DNA of 64,000 nt from Saprospiraceae bacterium (GCA_021739645.1 JAIPBL010000005.1:1-64000), one strand, 5' to 3'. Positions 26,209 through 35,009 are shown, numbered from the stretch's first letter. Notes: a model not told the origin generated them from the sequence alone. Translations and numbers: made by a program.

Positions 26209-28086
26209 ATGTCAAACCAGAAAAAAATACCGAACCCGGAAAAGCCCCGCATCGCCATCATCGGCTTGGGGCCTGTGGGAATCATTCTGGCAGTCCACCT
26301 TCAGGAGGCTGGTTGCGAAATTGCCGTTTGCGACAACGATAAAATCAAGATAAACCTCATCCGCAAAGAAGGCGTGAAGTTGGAAGGCGTCATCAACAAG
26401 CAATGTTTTTTCAAAAACGTGTACACCGATATCGGGGACTTGAAAGAATTTGGACCGGAAATCATCGTAACATCGCTGAAGACCTACCAGACCAAATCGG
26501 TGCTGCCCCTGCTGGCAGGGCTTCAACATGACAACCTGACTTTCATCAGCGCCCAAAACGGCATTGATGTGGAGCATATCCTGTCGGGCGCATTCGGAGA
26601 ATCGAAGGTCCTGCGCATGATTATCAATTTTGCCGGCAACCTCAATGCGCCGAACATAGTGAAAGTCACTTTTTTCACCCCGCCCAACTACCTCGCCTCC
26701 ATTGACGACAGCCGCACCGAAGTGGCAGAACTTTTCGCTGCCAGTCTCAACAAAATGGACCTCCACACGAAGGTCATTACCTCCTTCGAACTGCTGCGCA
26801 GAAGTTGGGAAAAAACGATACTCAATTCTTCCCTCAGCGCCCTGTGCGGCATTGGCAAGATGACGATGAAAGAGGCGATGGACATGCCCAATACGATGGA
26901 AGTCATTGAGCAGGTCATCCAGGAAGCCGTCGAAGTGGCGGCGGCGGAGAAGATAAAATTCGAGGATGATTTCATCCGAAAATGCATGCGCTACCTGAAA
27001 AAAGCGGGTGACCACTTCCCCTCCCTCGCCGTGGACCTCATCAACAACCGCCCGACCGAGATTGATTATTTCAACGGAAAAATCGTGGAGTATGGCCGCA
27101 AGCACTACATCCGCACTTCGCTCAACCTCGTCTTCACCAACATGGTCAGGGCCATGACCCACAAGAGTTTTGCCGCCTCGATAGCCGGAGACGCCAGCCT
27201 GGTAAAATTGAAGGGCAACGGCTCGAAGAAAGCGCCTGCCAGCAGCGGCCCTTGCTTCCTCGGCGTTGACCTCGGTTCGGCCTTCACCAAGTTCACGGTC
27301 ATCGACGCTGCGGAGAACGTCGTTTTTCAATCGACCCACCGCACCCTGAACCGGGAGCGCATCGCCATGTCGCACGTCTCGCAGGCCATCCGGGAGGAGT
27401 TCAACATTGCATACAGTTGCGCCACCGGCTACGGGCGCAAGAGCTTTTCGGACTCCGACATCGTGAAAACGGAAATTTACAGCGCCGCCAAAGGCGTTTC
27501 CAAATATTTTTCAGGGGCAAAAAGCATCATCGACATCGGCGGCGAAGACATCAAAACCATCCACTGCGACGAGCAAAACCAGGTCGAGAATTTTTATCTC
27601 AACGACAAATGCGCCGCCGGCACCGGCTCCTTCATCGTGGAGGTCGCCGAGCGGGCGGACATCCCCATCGGCGAGATGAGCAACCTCGCTTCCAAGTCGA
27701 ACTTCGGCAAGGAACTGAACAGCTTCTGCACCGTTTTCGCCAAAACCGAAATTATGAAATGGATGTTCGAGGGCATCCCCGTCGAGGACACGGCGAAGGG
27801 GATTTACCTCTCCATCGCCAACAAGGTCGCCAAGATGCGGCTCGCCCCGGACGTGCCCGTCTTCATGATTGGCGGCGTCATTGCGTACCACCCCTACCTG
27901 AAAACCATTTTGGAAACGAGGCTGAAAAATCCGATTCAAATCATCGAGAAGCCGCAGCATGTGGTGTCGTTTGGGGCAGCACTGCTGGCGAAGGAGCATT
28001 TTGAACACCTTACTTCCAATGAAGAACCCAAGGAGTCATTGAAAGTAATTGAAACACCGGAAACACAGATTATCAAAGTTTTATGA
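26209..28086 (+). CDS. Fusion: ketopantoate-reductase-like enzyme + BcrAD/HgdC-type ATPase
   Basis: A 625-residue two-domain protein. Residues 12-325 are a full ketopantoate reductase (PanE/ApbA) fold: NAD(P) loop IIGLGPVG (17-24), ISAQNGID, the catalytic lysine K202 in WEKTILNS, and E284 in RPTEIDYFNG. A Gly/Ser/Lys/Pro linker (about 331-348) leads to a compact ASKHA ATPase (349-600) with GVDLGSAFTK, IDIGGEDIK and FMIGGV. It keeps the two cluster cysteines C468 and C507, 39 apart as in HgdC, BcrA and BcrD, and lacks the BcrA insertion. It follows the extra HgdB-like gene and overlaps the thiolase gene by 4 bases. Both halves look intact. I know of no characterised protein with this domain order. 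Confidence 0.88.
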   Translation: MSNQKKIPNPEKPRIAIIGLGPVGIILAVHLQEAGCEIAVCDNDKIKINLIRKEGVKLEGVINKQCFFKNVYTDIGDLKEFGPEIIVTSLKTYQTKSVLPLLAGLQHDNLTFISAQNGIDVEHILSGAFGESKVLRMIINFAGNLNAPNIVKVTFFTPPNYLASIDDSRTEVAELFAASLNKMDLHTKVITSFELLRRSWEKTILNSSLSALCGIGKMTMKEAMDMPNTMEVIEQVIQEAVEVAAAEKIKFEDDFIRKCMRYLKKAGDHFPSLAVDLINNRPTEIDYFNGKIVEYGRKHYIRTSLNLVFTNMVRAMTHKSFAASIAGDASLVKLKGNGSKKAPASSGPCFLGVDLGSAFTKFTVIDAAENVVFQSTHRTLNRERIAMSHVSQAIREEFNIAYSCATGYGRKSFSDSDIVKTEIYSAAKGVSKYFSGAKSIIDIGGEDIKTIHCDEQNQVENFYLNDKCAAGTGSFIVEVAERADIPIGEMSNLASKSNFGKELNSFCTVFAKTEIMKWMFEGIPVEDTAKGIYLSIANKVAKMRLAPDVPVFMIGGVIAYHPYLKTILETRLKNPIQIIEKPQHVVSFGAALLAKEHFEHLTSNEEPKESLKVIETPETQIIKVL

Positions 28087-29360
28087 AAAGCATGCACCAC
28101 AAACAAAAAGGCTTCGGCCTCACCTACGACGACATTTATCTGGTCAACGGCGCCCGCACCCCCTTCGGCAAGCTGAGCGGCACACTCGGGCTGGTCTCAC
28201 CCACTGACCTCGGCATTTACGCCAGCCGGGCAGCTTTGGAAAAATCCGGCGTGAAGGGCGAAGGCATCGACCAGGTGCTGTTCGCCAACATCGGGCAAAG
28301 TTCGCCGGATGCGTACTTCCTGCCCCGGCACGTCGGGCTGTATGCGGGCATCCCGGCAGGTATTCCGGCGGTGATGTTGCAGCGCATCTGCGGCTCCGGC
28401 TTCGAGGTCATCGTGGCGGGGGCGGAGCAGATTACCCTCGGCAAAGCGGCGGCCACCCTCTGCGGCGGCACCGAAAACATGACCCTATCGCCGACCGCAA
28501 GTTTTGGCAACCGCATGGGCTACGCCCTCGGCAAACCCAATTTCGTGGACATGCTCTGGGAAGCACTCAACGACACCGCTGCCGTGCCGATGGGCTGCAC
28601 CGCCGAAAACATCGCTCAAAAACACGGCATCACGAAAGAAGAAGCCAACGAATTCGCCAAGCTCTCCATCGACCGGGCAGTAGCTGCCGTGGAGCGTGGT
28701 TTTTTCAAAGATGAAATCGTGGCGATGAACCCGGCGGTATTCGAAGCGGAGGGGTTGAAGCCCCGGAAAGTCAGGCTCCCCAGAGGCGTGAAGGATTTCG
28801 CCAAAGACGAAAACATCCGCCCCTCTACCCTCGAAGACATGGCAAAGCTGCCCTCCGTTTTCACCAAAGACGGGGTGCAAAATGCCGCCAATTCGAGCGG
28901 CATCGTGGACGGAGCGGCAGCGGTGGTGGTGGCTTCCAAAGCGTTCGTCCAGTCGAACGGGTTGAAACCACTGGCGAAAGTCGCCGCCTCGGCTACCTGC
29001 GCCCTCGACCCGAATTTCATGGGCCTCGGCCCCGTGCCGGCCATCCGCCTGCTGTTGGAAGTGGCTGGACTGACCCTCGCCGACATCGGTTTGATTGAAA
29101 TCAACGAAGCCTTCGCTGCCCAACTCATCGGCTGCGAGCGTGAACTGGGTCTCGACCGCAGCCTTCTTAACGTCAACGGCGGGGCGATTGCGCTGGGCCA
29201 TCCGCTGGCAGCGACGGGGACACGGCTTTCGCTCACCCTCGCACGGGAAATGAACATTCGGAAAGTGAAATACGGCATTGCCTCGGCTTGTATCGGAGGC
29301 GGGCAGGGGATTGCGCTGTTGTTTGAAAACGTACAGCCGAACCCCAGTTCGGTAGCGTGA
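28083..29360 (+). CDS. Acetyl-CoA acyltransferase (thiolase)
   Basis: A 425-residue degradative thiolase. The acyl-enzyme cysteine is in QRICGSGFEVI, the general-base region is NGGAIALGHPLAATG, and the second cysteine is in ASACIGGGQGIAL. In this operon it would cleave 3-oxopimeloyl-CoA to glutaryl-CoA and acetyl-CoA. The start overlaps the preceding stop (ATGA). The normal thiolase end would be near LLFENV; the last eight residues (QPNPSSVA) are encoded by the left arm of a palindromic element. Confidence 0.92.
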   Translation: MKSMHHKQKGFGLTYDDIYLVNGARTPFGKLSGTLGLVSPTDLGIYASRAALEKSGVKGEGIDQVLFANIGQSSPDAYFLPRHVGLYAGIPAGIPAVMLQRICGSGFEVIVAGAEQITLGKAAATLCGGTENMTLSPTASFGNRMGYALGKPNFVDMLWEALNDTAAVPMGCTAENIAQKHGITKEEANEFAKLSIDRAVAAVERGFFKDEIVAMNPAVFEAEGLKPRKVRLPRGVKDFAKDENIRPSTLEDMAKLPSVFTKDGVQNAANSSGIVDGAAAVVVASKAFVQSNGLKPLAKVAASATCALDPNFMGLGPVPAIRLLLEVAGLTLADIGLIEINEAFAAQLIGCERELGLDRSLLNVNGGAIALGHPLAATGTRLSLTLAREMNIRKVKYGIASACIGGGQGIALLFENVQPNPSSVA

Positions 29361-29443
29361 GAGCCCAACGGAAACCAAGAAGCGACGCTTTTTTAAAAAG
29401 CGTCGCTTCTAAACGTGAAAGCCGAACTGGGGTTCGGCTGTAC
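29331..29443. repeat. Nested inverted repeat overlapping the 3' end of the thiolase gene
   Basis: Outer arms 29331-29352 and 29422-29443 pair perfectly over 22 bases. Inner arms AGAAGCGACGCTTTTT and AAAAAGCGTCGCTTCT (about 29378-29410) form a second hairpin. The left outer arm is inside the thiolase reading frame and supplies its final codons and stop region. It has the same two-tier layout as the elements at 26026, 30526 and 32726 but a different sequence. Confidence 0.85.
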
Positions 29444-29463
29444 AATTCCAAACCTGAACTGAC

Positions 29464-30522
29464 ATGCAAAACCACAACATGTACCAATGGCAAATGACCG
29501 CCCTGAACGAACCCTTCCAACGGGTGGAAAGCGCCTTGCCTGACATTTCACCGGACGAGGCTTTGGTGAAAATCGCTGGCTGCGGCGTCTGCCACACCGA
29601 CATCAGCTTTTGGCATTCCGGGGTAAAAACGAAACACGAACTTCCACTCACACTTGGACACGAAATCAGCGGGACGGTGCTGGAAGGCCCGGCCCGTCTG
29701 AAAGGCAAAAACGTCATCATCCCGGCGGTGCTGCCCTGCGGCGAGTGCGACCTCTGCCGCCAGGGCCGCAGCAACATTTGCCAAAAACAGCTCATGCCGG
29801 GCAACGACTTTCACGGGGGCTTTGCCTCGCACATCAAAGTGCCGCACCGCTACCTGTGCGAGGTGCCTGATGCAGTGTTGCAAAAGTACCCGCTGGAGCA
29901 GCTTTCCGTCATCGCCGACGCCATTTCCACGCCCTACCAGGTGATGAAAAAATCGGAACTGGAAGCAGGCGATTTGGCCATCGTCATCGGCGTAGGCGGG
30001 GTGGGACTTTACGGGGCGCTGCTCGCCAAAATTATGGGCGCAAAGGTGCTCGCCATTGACGTCAGCGACGAAAAGCTCCGGCAGGTGGAAGCCCACGGCA
30101 TCGACGCCACCCTGAACAGCAAAGGAATGGACATCCGGGCGGTGAAAAACAGGGTGCGGGAAATTGCCAAAGACCTCGGCGCACCCAAATACGGCTGGAA
30201 GATTTTTGAAATCTCTGGCACCAGCGCCGGGCAGGAGTTGGCCTTCAACCTCATCACCTACGCCTCGACCTTCTCGGTGGTAGGTTTCACGATGGACAAA
30301 CTCGAAGTGCGCCTCAGCAACCTCATGGCCTTCGACGCCAAGCTCATCGGCACCTGGGGCTGCAAGCCGGAGCTTTACCCGGAGGTAGTCGGCCTCGTGG
30401 CCAACGGCAAGTTGCCAGTCGGCGATTTTGTGGAAACATTTCCCCTGAATTCCATTAACGAAGTTTTTAAAAATACACTGGCGCACAAGTACAGCAAACG
30501 TTCTGTGCTGGTGCCGGATTAA
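29464..30522 (+). CDS. had: 6-hydroxycyclohex-1-ene-1-carbonyl-CoA dehydrogenase
   Basis: A 352-residue zinc alcohol dehydrogenase. Catalytic zinc ligands are C43 (GCGVCHTD) and the histidine of LGHE; structural zinc cysteines are in PCGECDLCRQGRSNIC; the NAD loop is VIGVGGVGLYG. Sequence features such as ISFWHSGVKTKHELPLTLGHE and LMPGNDFHGGFASH agree with Had of Thauera. It oxidises 6-hydroxycyclohexene-carbonyl-CoA to the 6-oxo compound, between Dch and Oah in the benzoyl-CoA pathway. Its neighbours encode exactly those two enzymes. Confidence 0.9.
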   Translation: MQNHNMYQWQMTALNEPFQRVESALPDISPDEALVKIAGCGVCHTDISFWHSGVKTKHELPLTLGHEISGTVLEGPARLKGKNVIIPAVLPCGECDLCRQGRSNICQKQLMPGNDFHGGFASHIKVPHRYLCEVPDAVLQKYPLEQLSVIADAISTPYQVMKKSELEAGDLAIVIGVGGVGLYGALLAKIMGAKVLAIDVSDEKLRQVEAHGIDATLNSKGMDIRAVKNRVREIAKDLGAPKYGWKIFEISGTSAGQELAFNLITYASTFSVVGFTMDKLEVRLSNLMAFDAKLIGTWGCKPELYPEVVGLVANGKLPVGDFVETFPLNSINEVFKNTLAHKYSKRSVLVPD

Positions 30523-30525
30523 AAA

Positions 30526-30740
30526 GCTGTTGGCCTTTGGCTGGGGTTGTGTAAAAAGTCCCATCGGGACTACATCTTTGTAGCATTGCCAAAGAATGTT
30601 CCAAACCGTTCCGTAGGAACGGCATCCTGGCAGAACAAATGCCGTTCCTACGGAACGGTAGACGAAATTACATTCGTCAGTTCTACAAAGATTCACCCCC
30701 TACGGGGCTTTTTACACAACCCCAGCCAAAGGCCAACAGC
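30526..30740. repeat. Nested inverted repeat (paired REP-like element), copy 2
   Basis: Outer arms 30526-30558 and 30708-30740 are 33 bases and perfect. Inside, CCGTTCCGTAGGAACGG (30606-30622) faces CCGTTCCTACGGAACGG (30642-30658), the same core as the element at 26026. The whole spacer between had and oah is this element. Confidence 0.88.
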
Positions 30741-30754
30741 CAAAATTTACAACG

Positions 30755-31855
30755 ATGAAAGAACTCAAGAATCACAACCTGACCGACTCACCTTTCACGG
30801 ACATTATTTTTGAAAAACGCCCCTGCAAGGATGCGGACGGGCTGCCCGTCAAGGGGCTTTTCAACGCCTGGATTTTCCTGAACAACCCGAAGCAATACAA
30901 CTCCTACACCACGAAGGCCGTGAAGGAAGTCATCCTGGCATTCCGGGAGGCATCGAACGACCGCAGCGTGGTGGCAGTGGTTTTCACCGGGGTGGGCGAC
31001 AAGGCATTTTGCACTGGCGGCAACACGAAGGAATACGCCGAATACTACTCCGGCAACCCGCAGGAATACGGCCAGTACATGCGCCTGTTCAACGACATGG
31101 TGACGTCCATTTTGCTCTGCGACAAACCCGTCATCTGCCGGGTGAACGGGATGCGCATCGCCGGGGGACAGGAGATAGGCATGGCCTGTGATTTCACGAT
31201 CGCACAGGACCTCGCCCGTTTCGGGCAGGCGGGGCCAAAGCACGGAAGCGCCCCGGTCGGCGGCTCCACGGATTTTCTGCACCTGTACGTGGGCGTGGAG
31301 CGGGCCATGTATTCGCTGACGATGTGCGAAACCTGGACGGCGCATCAGGCACTCCACTATGGCCTCATTTCGGAGGTGGTACCGGCCTTGAAAGTGGATG
31401 GGAAATTCATCCCCAACCCGCTGGTCGAGACCGGCCGCTGGCTCGATGATTTTGGTAAAATCATTTACGGCAAACCGAAAACCGGCGAAGCCCTCGCCAA
31501 GGGCAAGGAACTCCTCGCCGCCGGTGAAATAGACCTCTCGTTGCTCGATGAAATGGTGGAAAGCTACATCGCCAAACTACTCTACACCTTCCCCAACTGC
31601 ACCGTGAAAACCATCAATTCGCTGCGCCAGAAAAAGCTGGAGCATTGGGACAAAAACAAAGAATCCAACCGGGAATGGCTGATGCTGAACATGATGACCG
31701 AGGCGAAGGCCGGGTTCCGGGCTTTCAACGAGGGGCCAAAGCATAACCGGGAGGTTGATTTCGTGAAGCTCCGCCAACTGCTCGCCGAAGGGCACGAGTG
31801 GAACGAGGAATTGCACCGGGCGATATCGCCGCAGTTTCAGGAGGTGGGGGTTTAA
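30755..31855 (+). CDS. oah: 6-oxocyclohex-1-ene-1-carbonyl-CoA hydrolase (ring opening)
   Basis: A 366-residue crotonase-family hydrolase of the Oah/BamA type. It hydrates and opens the alicyclic ring to 3-hydroxypimelyl-CoA. Diagnostic stretches are FNAWIFLNNPKQYNSYTT, DKAFCTGGNTKEYAEYYSG, NGMRIAGGQEIGMACDF and QAGPKHGSAPVGGSTDF. BamA genes are used as markers of anaerobic benzoyl-CoA degradation. The length is near the usual 360-380. Confidence 0.93.
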   Translation: MKELKNHNLTDSPFTDIIFEKRPCKDADGLPVKGLFNAWIFLNNPKQYNSYTTKAVKEVILAFREASNDRSVVAVVFTGVGDKAFCTGGNTKEYAEYYSGNPQEYGQYMRLFNDMVTSILLCDKPVICRVNGMRIAGGQEIGMACDFTIAQDLARFGQAGPKHGSAPVGGSTDFLHLYVGVERAMYSLTMCETWTAHQALHYGLISEVVPALKVDGKFIPNPLVETGRWLDDFGKIIYGKPKTGEALAKGKELLAAGEIDLSLLDEMVESYIAKLLYTFPNCTVKTINSLRQKKLEHWDKNKESNREWLMLNMMTEAKAGFRAFNEGPKHNREVDFVKLRQLLAEGHEWNEELHRAISPQFQEVGV

Positions 31856-31930
31856 ATGGCCGTTAGCTGTTAGCAATTGGCTCTTGGCTTTGTAGCGAAT
31901 GGCCAATTGCCCACACAAAAAAAGACAATC

Positions 31931-32704
31931 ATGACTAAGATAAAACTTGAATACACGCACGACCGACAGGTCGCCGCCATCACGCTGGACGACAGCAAGG
32001 GAAATGTTCTGGATTACCTGATGATGGAAGAATTGCAGGCTGCACTCAATTCTTTCAAAGACGAGAAGGGCTTGAAAATCATCACGTTCGAAGGGGCCGG
32101 AAAGCATTTTTCTTTCGGGGCCAGCGTGGAGGAGCACCAGAAAGAATACGCCGCCACGATGCTCCGCTCGTTTCACCAGCTTTTTTATTCCCTCCGTGAT
32201 TTGTCGGTACCGACGCTGGCGAAGATTTCCGGGCAATGCCTCGGCGGAGGGCTGGAAGTGGCGATGATGTGCAATTTTCTTTTCGCTGACAAAAGCGCCA
32301 GGTTGGGGCAACCGGAAATTTTACTGGGGGTATTCCCGCCGCCAGCTTCCATCATTTTATCGGAAAAAATAGGGTTGGCAAGGGCGGAAGAACTACTCAT
32401 CACCGGCAGGACCATCACCGGCGAAGAAGCCAAAAACATCGGGCTGGTGAACGAAATTTTTGAGGACAAGGCTGCTATGCAGGGAGGCGCAGCGCAATGG
32501 ATGGAGCAGCATATTTTACCCAAAAGCGCCTCGTCGCTGCGGTACGGCGTGAAGGCTGCGAGGGCAAAGTTCAACCATGTCCTCGGCAACTTCCTGCCGC
32601 AGTTGGAAAACCTGTACGTCCACAGACTGATGGAGACGGCAGACGCCAACGAGGGGATTAGTTCTTTTATTGAAAAAAGGAAACCGGTGTGGAAAAATGA
32701 GTAG
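31931..32704 (+). CDS. dch: Cyclohexa-1,5-diene-1-carbonyl-CoA hydratase
   Basis: A 257-residue crotonase-family enzyme. It adds water to the dienoyl-CoA made by benzoyl-CoA reductase. The oxyanion-hole segments are KHFSFGASVEEH and GQCLGGGLEVAMMCNF, and the length matches Thauera Dch (258). I start at the ATG of MTKIKLEYTHD at 31931; an upstream TTG at 31877 would read through a low-complexity spacer. Position directly after oah supports the assignment, which would otherwise be a generic enoyl-CoA hydratase. Confidence 0.85.
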   Translation: MTKIKLEYTHDRQVAAITLDDSKGNVLDYLMMEELQAALNSFKDEKGLKIITFEGAGKHFSFGASVEEHQKEYAATMLRSFHQLFYSLRDLSVPTLAKISGQCLGGGLEVAMMCNFLFADKSARLGQPEILLGVFPPPASIILSEKIGLARAEELLITGRTITGEEAKNIGLVNEIFEDKAAMQGGAAQWMEQHILPKSASSLRYGVKAARAKFNHVLGNFLPQLENLYVHRLMETADANEGISSFIEKRKPVWKNE

Positions 32705-32725
32705 TGAGAATTAGGGGTTGAAAAG

Positions 32726-32875
32726 TGCCGTTAGGCACATAATGTCGGTAGTAAATGATTGAAAAATGGGTCTGCGTGCCGTAGGTACGCAACTTTTGCC
32801 GCTGGTTGTTGCGTACCTACGGCACGCGGCGTCTGCTTCTGGCAATATCCTACCGACATTATGTGCCTAACGGCA
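32726..32875. repeat. Nested inverted repeat (paired REP-like element), copy 3
   Basis: Outer arms 32726-32750 and 32851-32875 are 25 bases and perfect. Inner arms 32774-32793 and 32808-32827 are 20 bases and perfect, with core GCCGTAGGTACG. The architecture matches the elements at 26026 and 30526 but the arms differ in sequence. Confidence 0.88.
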
Positions 32876-32930
32876 CAATTAACCGCATTTCACCCCCTAA
32901 TTCGCATGAGTAGTGAAAAATGAAAAAATA

Positions 32931-34931
32931 ATGAAAAAAATAAAAACTTTAGGCGTCGTTGGCGCCGGAACGATGGGCGCTGCCCTGGCACAGAAATTTG
33001 CCCAGGAAGGGTTCAAAGTGTTTCTCGCTGACCTGTCCATGCAGCAGGTGGAGCGAGGCCTGTCGGGCATCCGTAAAATGCTGGCAGAGGGTGTGGAGCG
33101 AAAGGTATTTACCGAAGAGCAGGCAAAGACGGCCTTGTCCAATATTTCGGAGACAGACCAACTGGAAGATTTGAAACATTGCGATCTCGTTGTGGAAGCC
33201 ATTTTTGAAAATTTCGATGCAAAATGCAGCCTGTTCAAAACACTGTCGGGCATCGTAGCGGCAGATACCGTTTTGGCGACCAACACCTCCTCTTTTTCCG
33301 TAACCGAACTGGCTGCTTCAGTCAGCAACCCAGAGCGGTTCATCGGCTTGCACTACTTTTTTCACGCTGCCAAAAACAGGCTGGTGGAAATTATTCCCGG
33401 TGAAAAAACTTCTCAAGCCACGCTCGATGCTTGTTACCGCTTCTCCATCCAGTCGGGGAAGGACCCCATTTTCACCAAAGACTGCTACGGCTTTGCCGTC
33501 AACCGGTTTTTTGTGCCGTGGCTCAACGAGTCGGTGCGGCTGCTCGGAGAAACGGGCGCATCGCCTGCCGCTATTGACGCCGTTTGTATGAAAACCTTTG
33601 GCATCGGCATGGGGCCATTTGCGCTGATGAACGCCACCGGTGTGCCCATTGCCCTCCATGCGCAGCGTACACTGGAAGTGTTCGGCCCGGCATACAAACC
33701 GTCGGAAAGATTGGAACAGCAGGTAGAAAACGGCGGGAACTGGAACCTGGACGCCGATGCATCGGGCTTGCCGGAGGAAGTGGAGAAGACCATCCGTGAG
33801 CGGATGCTGGGCTGTACTTTTTTCGTCTGCTCGCAAATTCTGGAGGCGGAGGTTTGCAGTCCTGCCGAACTGAACCGGGGCGCCAAAATCGGCCTGCGCT
33901 GGCGGAAAGGGCCGGTCGAATTGATGGGACAATACGGTGAAAACGAGGTGCAAAGGCTGGTGGAGCAATACGCCAATCTTTACGGAGAAAAAGTGCCATC
34001 CGGCATTGCCGCAGGCAACTGGAAAATGGAATACGTGACGCTGGATGTGCGGGGCGACCGTGCCATCATCACCCTCGCCCGCCCGGAAGACCTGAATGCC
34101 CTGAACGAGGAAGTTGTCGCTCAATTGGACCAAAAGTTTTCCATAGCTGACGCCGACCCTGCGGTGAAAACCATTTTCATCACCGGCAGCGGGAAGGCTT
34201 TTGTGGCAGGCGCCGACATCCGATTTTTTGTGAAAAACATGAAAAGCCACACACTCGACAAAATTGTGGCTTTCACCAAATACGGGCAGGAGGTTTTCGA
34301 TAAAATTGACCACTCGTCAAAAAAAGTGGTGGCGCTGCTCGACGGGCTGGCGCTCGGCGGTGGTCTGGAACTGGCACTCTGCGCCGATATTTTGCTGGCT
34401 ACGCCAAAAGCAATGATGGCTTTTCCTGAAACCGGTATCGGTATCTATCCCGGCCTGGGCGGTACGCAACGGACGGCGAAAAAGGTAGGGAAGGGCCTCG
34501 CCAAATACCTGATTCTCACCGGAAAAATGATGAATGCCAAAGATGCTGCCGGCATCGGGCTGGTGGATGCGGCAATTTCACAGGAAGAAGCTTTTGACTT
34601 GTTGGATGGGAAAATTGCCCTGCCCCAACCCGGTAAAATAAAGCTCAGTGAAAAGTGGGCCGCACTCGCTTATCTTTACGAGCGAAACACATTTTCATCC
34701 ATCATCAGCGGTGGCTACGTGAATGGCAACCTCAGCAGCGAGGAAGTTGCCAAACTTGGCAGCACCATGCGCCGGAAAGCGCCCGTTGCCATGCAAATTG
34801 CCGAGCAACTCATCGAAGCCGGCCAAGGGCCTGCCTCGGAGCTTGAACAACTGACCACTATTTTCAACACATCGGATGCGATGCTGGGGCTGACGTCTAT
34901 CGGCAAGCGGGTGGAGTATGAGGGGAAATAA
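32931..34931 (+). CDS. 3-hydroxyacyl-CoA dehydrogenase / enoyl-CoA hydratase fusion
   Basis: A 666-residue bifunctional beta-oxidation enzyme. The dehydrogenase comes first (NAD loop GVVGAGTMGAALAQ, then NTSSFSVTELA and RFIGLHYFFHA; about 1-350). The hydratase follows (about 370-580) with GKAFVAGADIRFF and LDGLALGGGLELALCAD, both oxyanion motifs intact. This is the reverse of the FadB order. It would convert 3-hydroxypimelyl-CoA to 3-oxopimelyl-CoA for the operon's thiolase. I prefer the ATG at 32931 over a GTG 18 bases earlier. Confidence 0.9.
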   Translation: MKKIKTLGVVGAGTMGAALAQKFAQEGFKVFLADLSMQQVERGLSGIRKMLAEGVERKVFTEEQAKTALSNISETDQLEDLKHCDLVVEAIFENFDAKCSLFKTLSGIVAADTVLATNTSSFSVTELAASVSNPERFIGLHYFFHAAKNRLVEIIPGEKTSQATLDACYRFSIQSGKDPIFTKDCYGFAVNRFFVPWLNESVRLLGETGASPAAIDAVCMKTFGIGMGPFALMNATGVPIALHAQRTLEVFGPAYKPSERLEQQVENGGNWNLDADASGLPEEVEKTIRERMLGCTFFVCSQILEAEVCSPAELNRGAKIGLRWRKGPVELMGQYGENEVQRLVEQYANLYGEKVPSGIAAGNWKMEYVTLDVRGDRAIITLARPEDLNALNEEVVAQLDQKFSIADADPAVKTIFITGSGKAFVAGADIRFFVKNMKSHTLDKIVAFTKYGQEVFDKIDHSSKKVVALLDGLALGGGLELALCADILLATPKAMMAFPETGIGIYPGLGGTQRTAKKVGKGLAKYLILTGKMMNAKDAAGIGLVDAAISQEEAFDLLDGKIALPQPGKIKLSEKWAALAYLYERNTFSSIISGGYVNGNLSSEEVAKLGSTMRRKAPVAMQIAEQLIEAGQGPASELEQLTTIFNTSDAMLGLTSIGKRVEYEGK

Positions 34932-35009
34932 GCTCATGCGAGAACAAAAAACCAAGCAAAAAAGATGGTAACAACTATATTGCTCACAAATAAAAAAAAA
35001 GCGAACGTC

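Noticed and set aside
26212-27375. 387-codon open frame antisense to the fusion gene
   Set aside because: Both domains of the plus-strand protein have intact motifs throughout; the antisense product is low in meaningful pattern.
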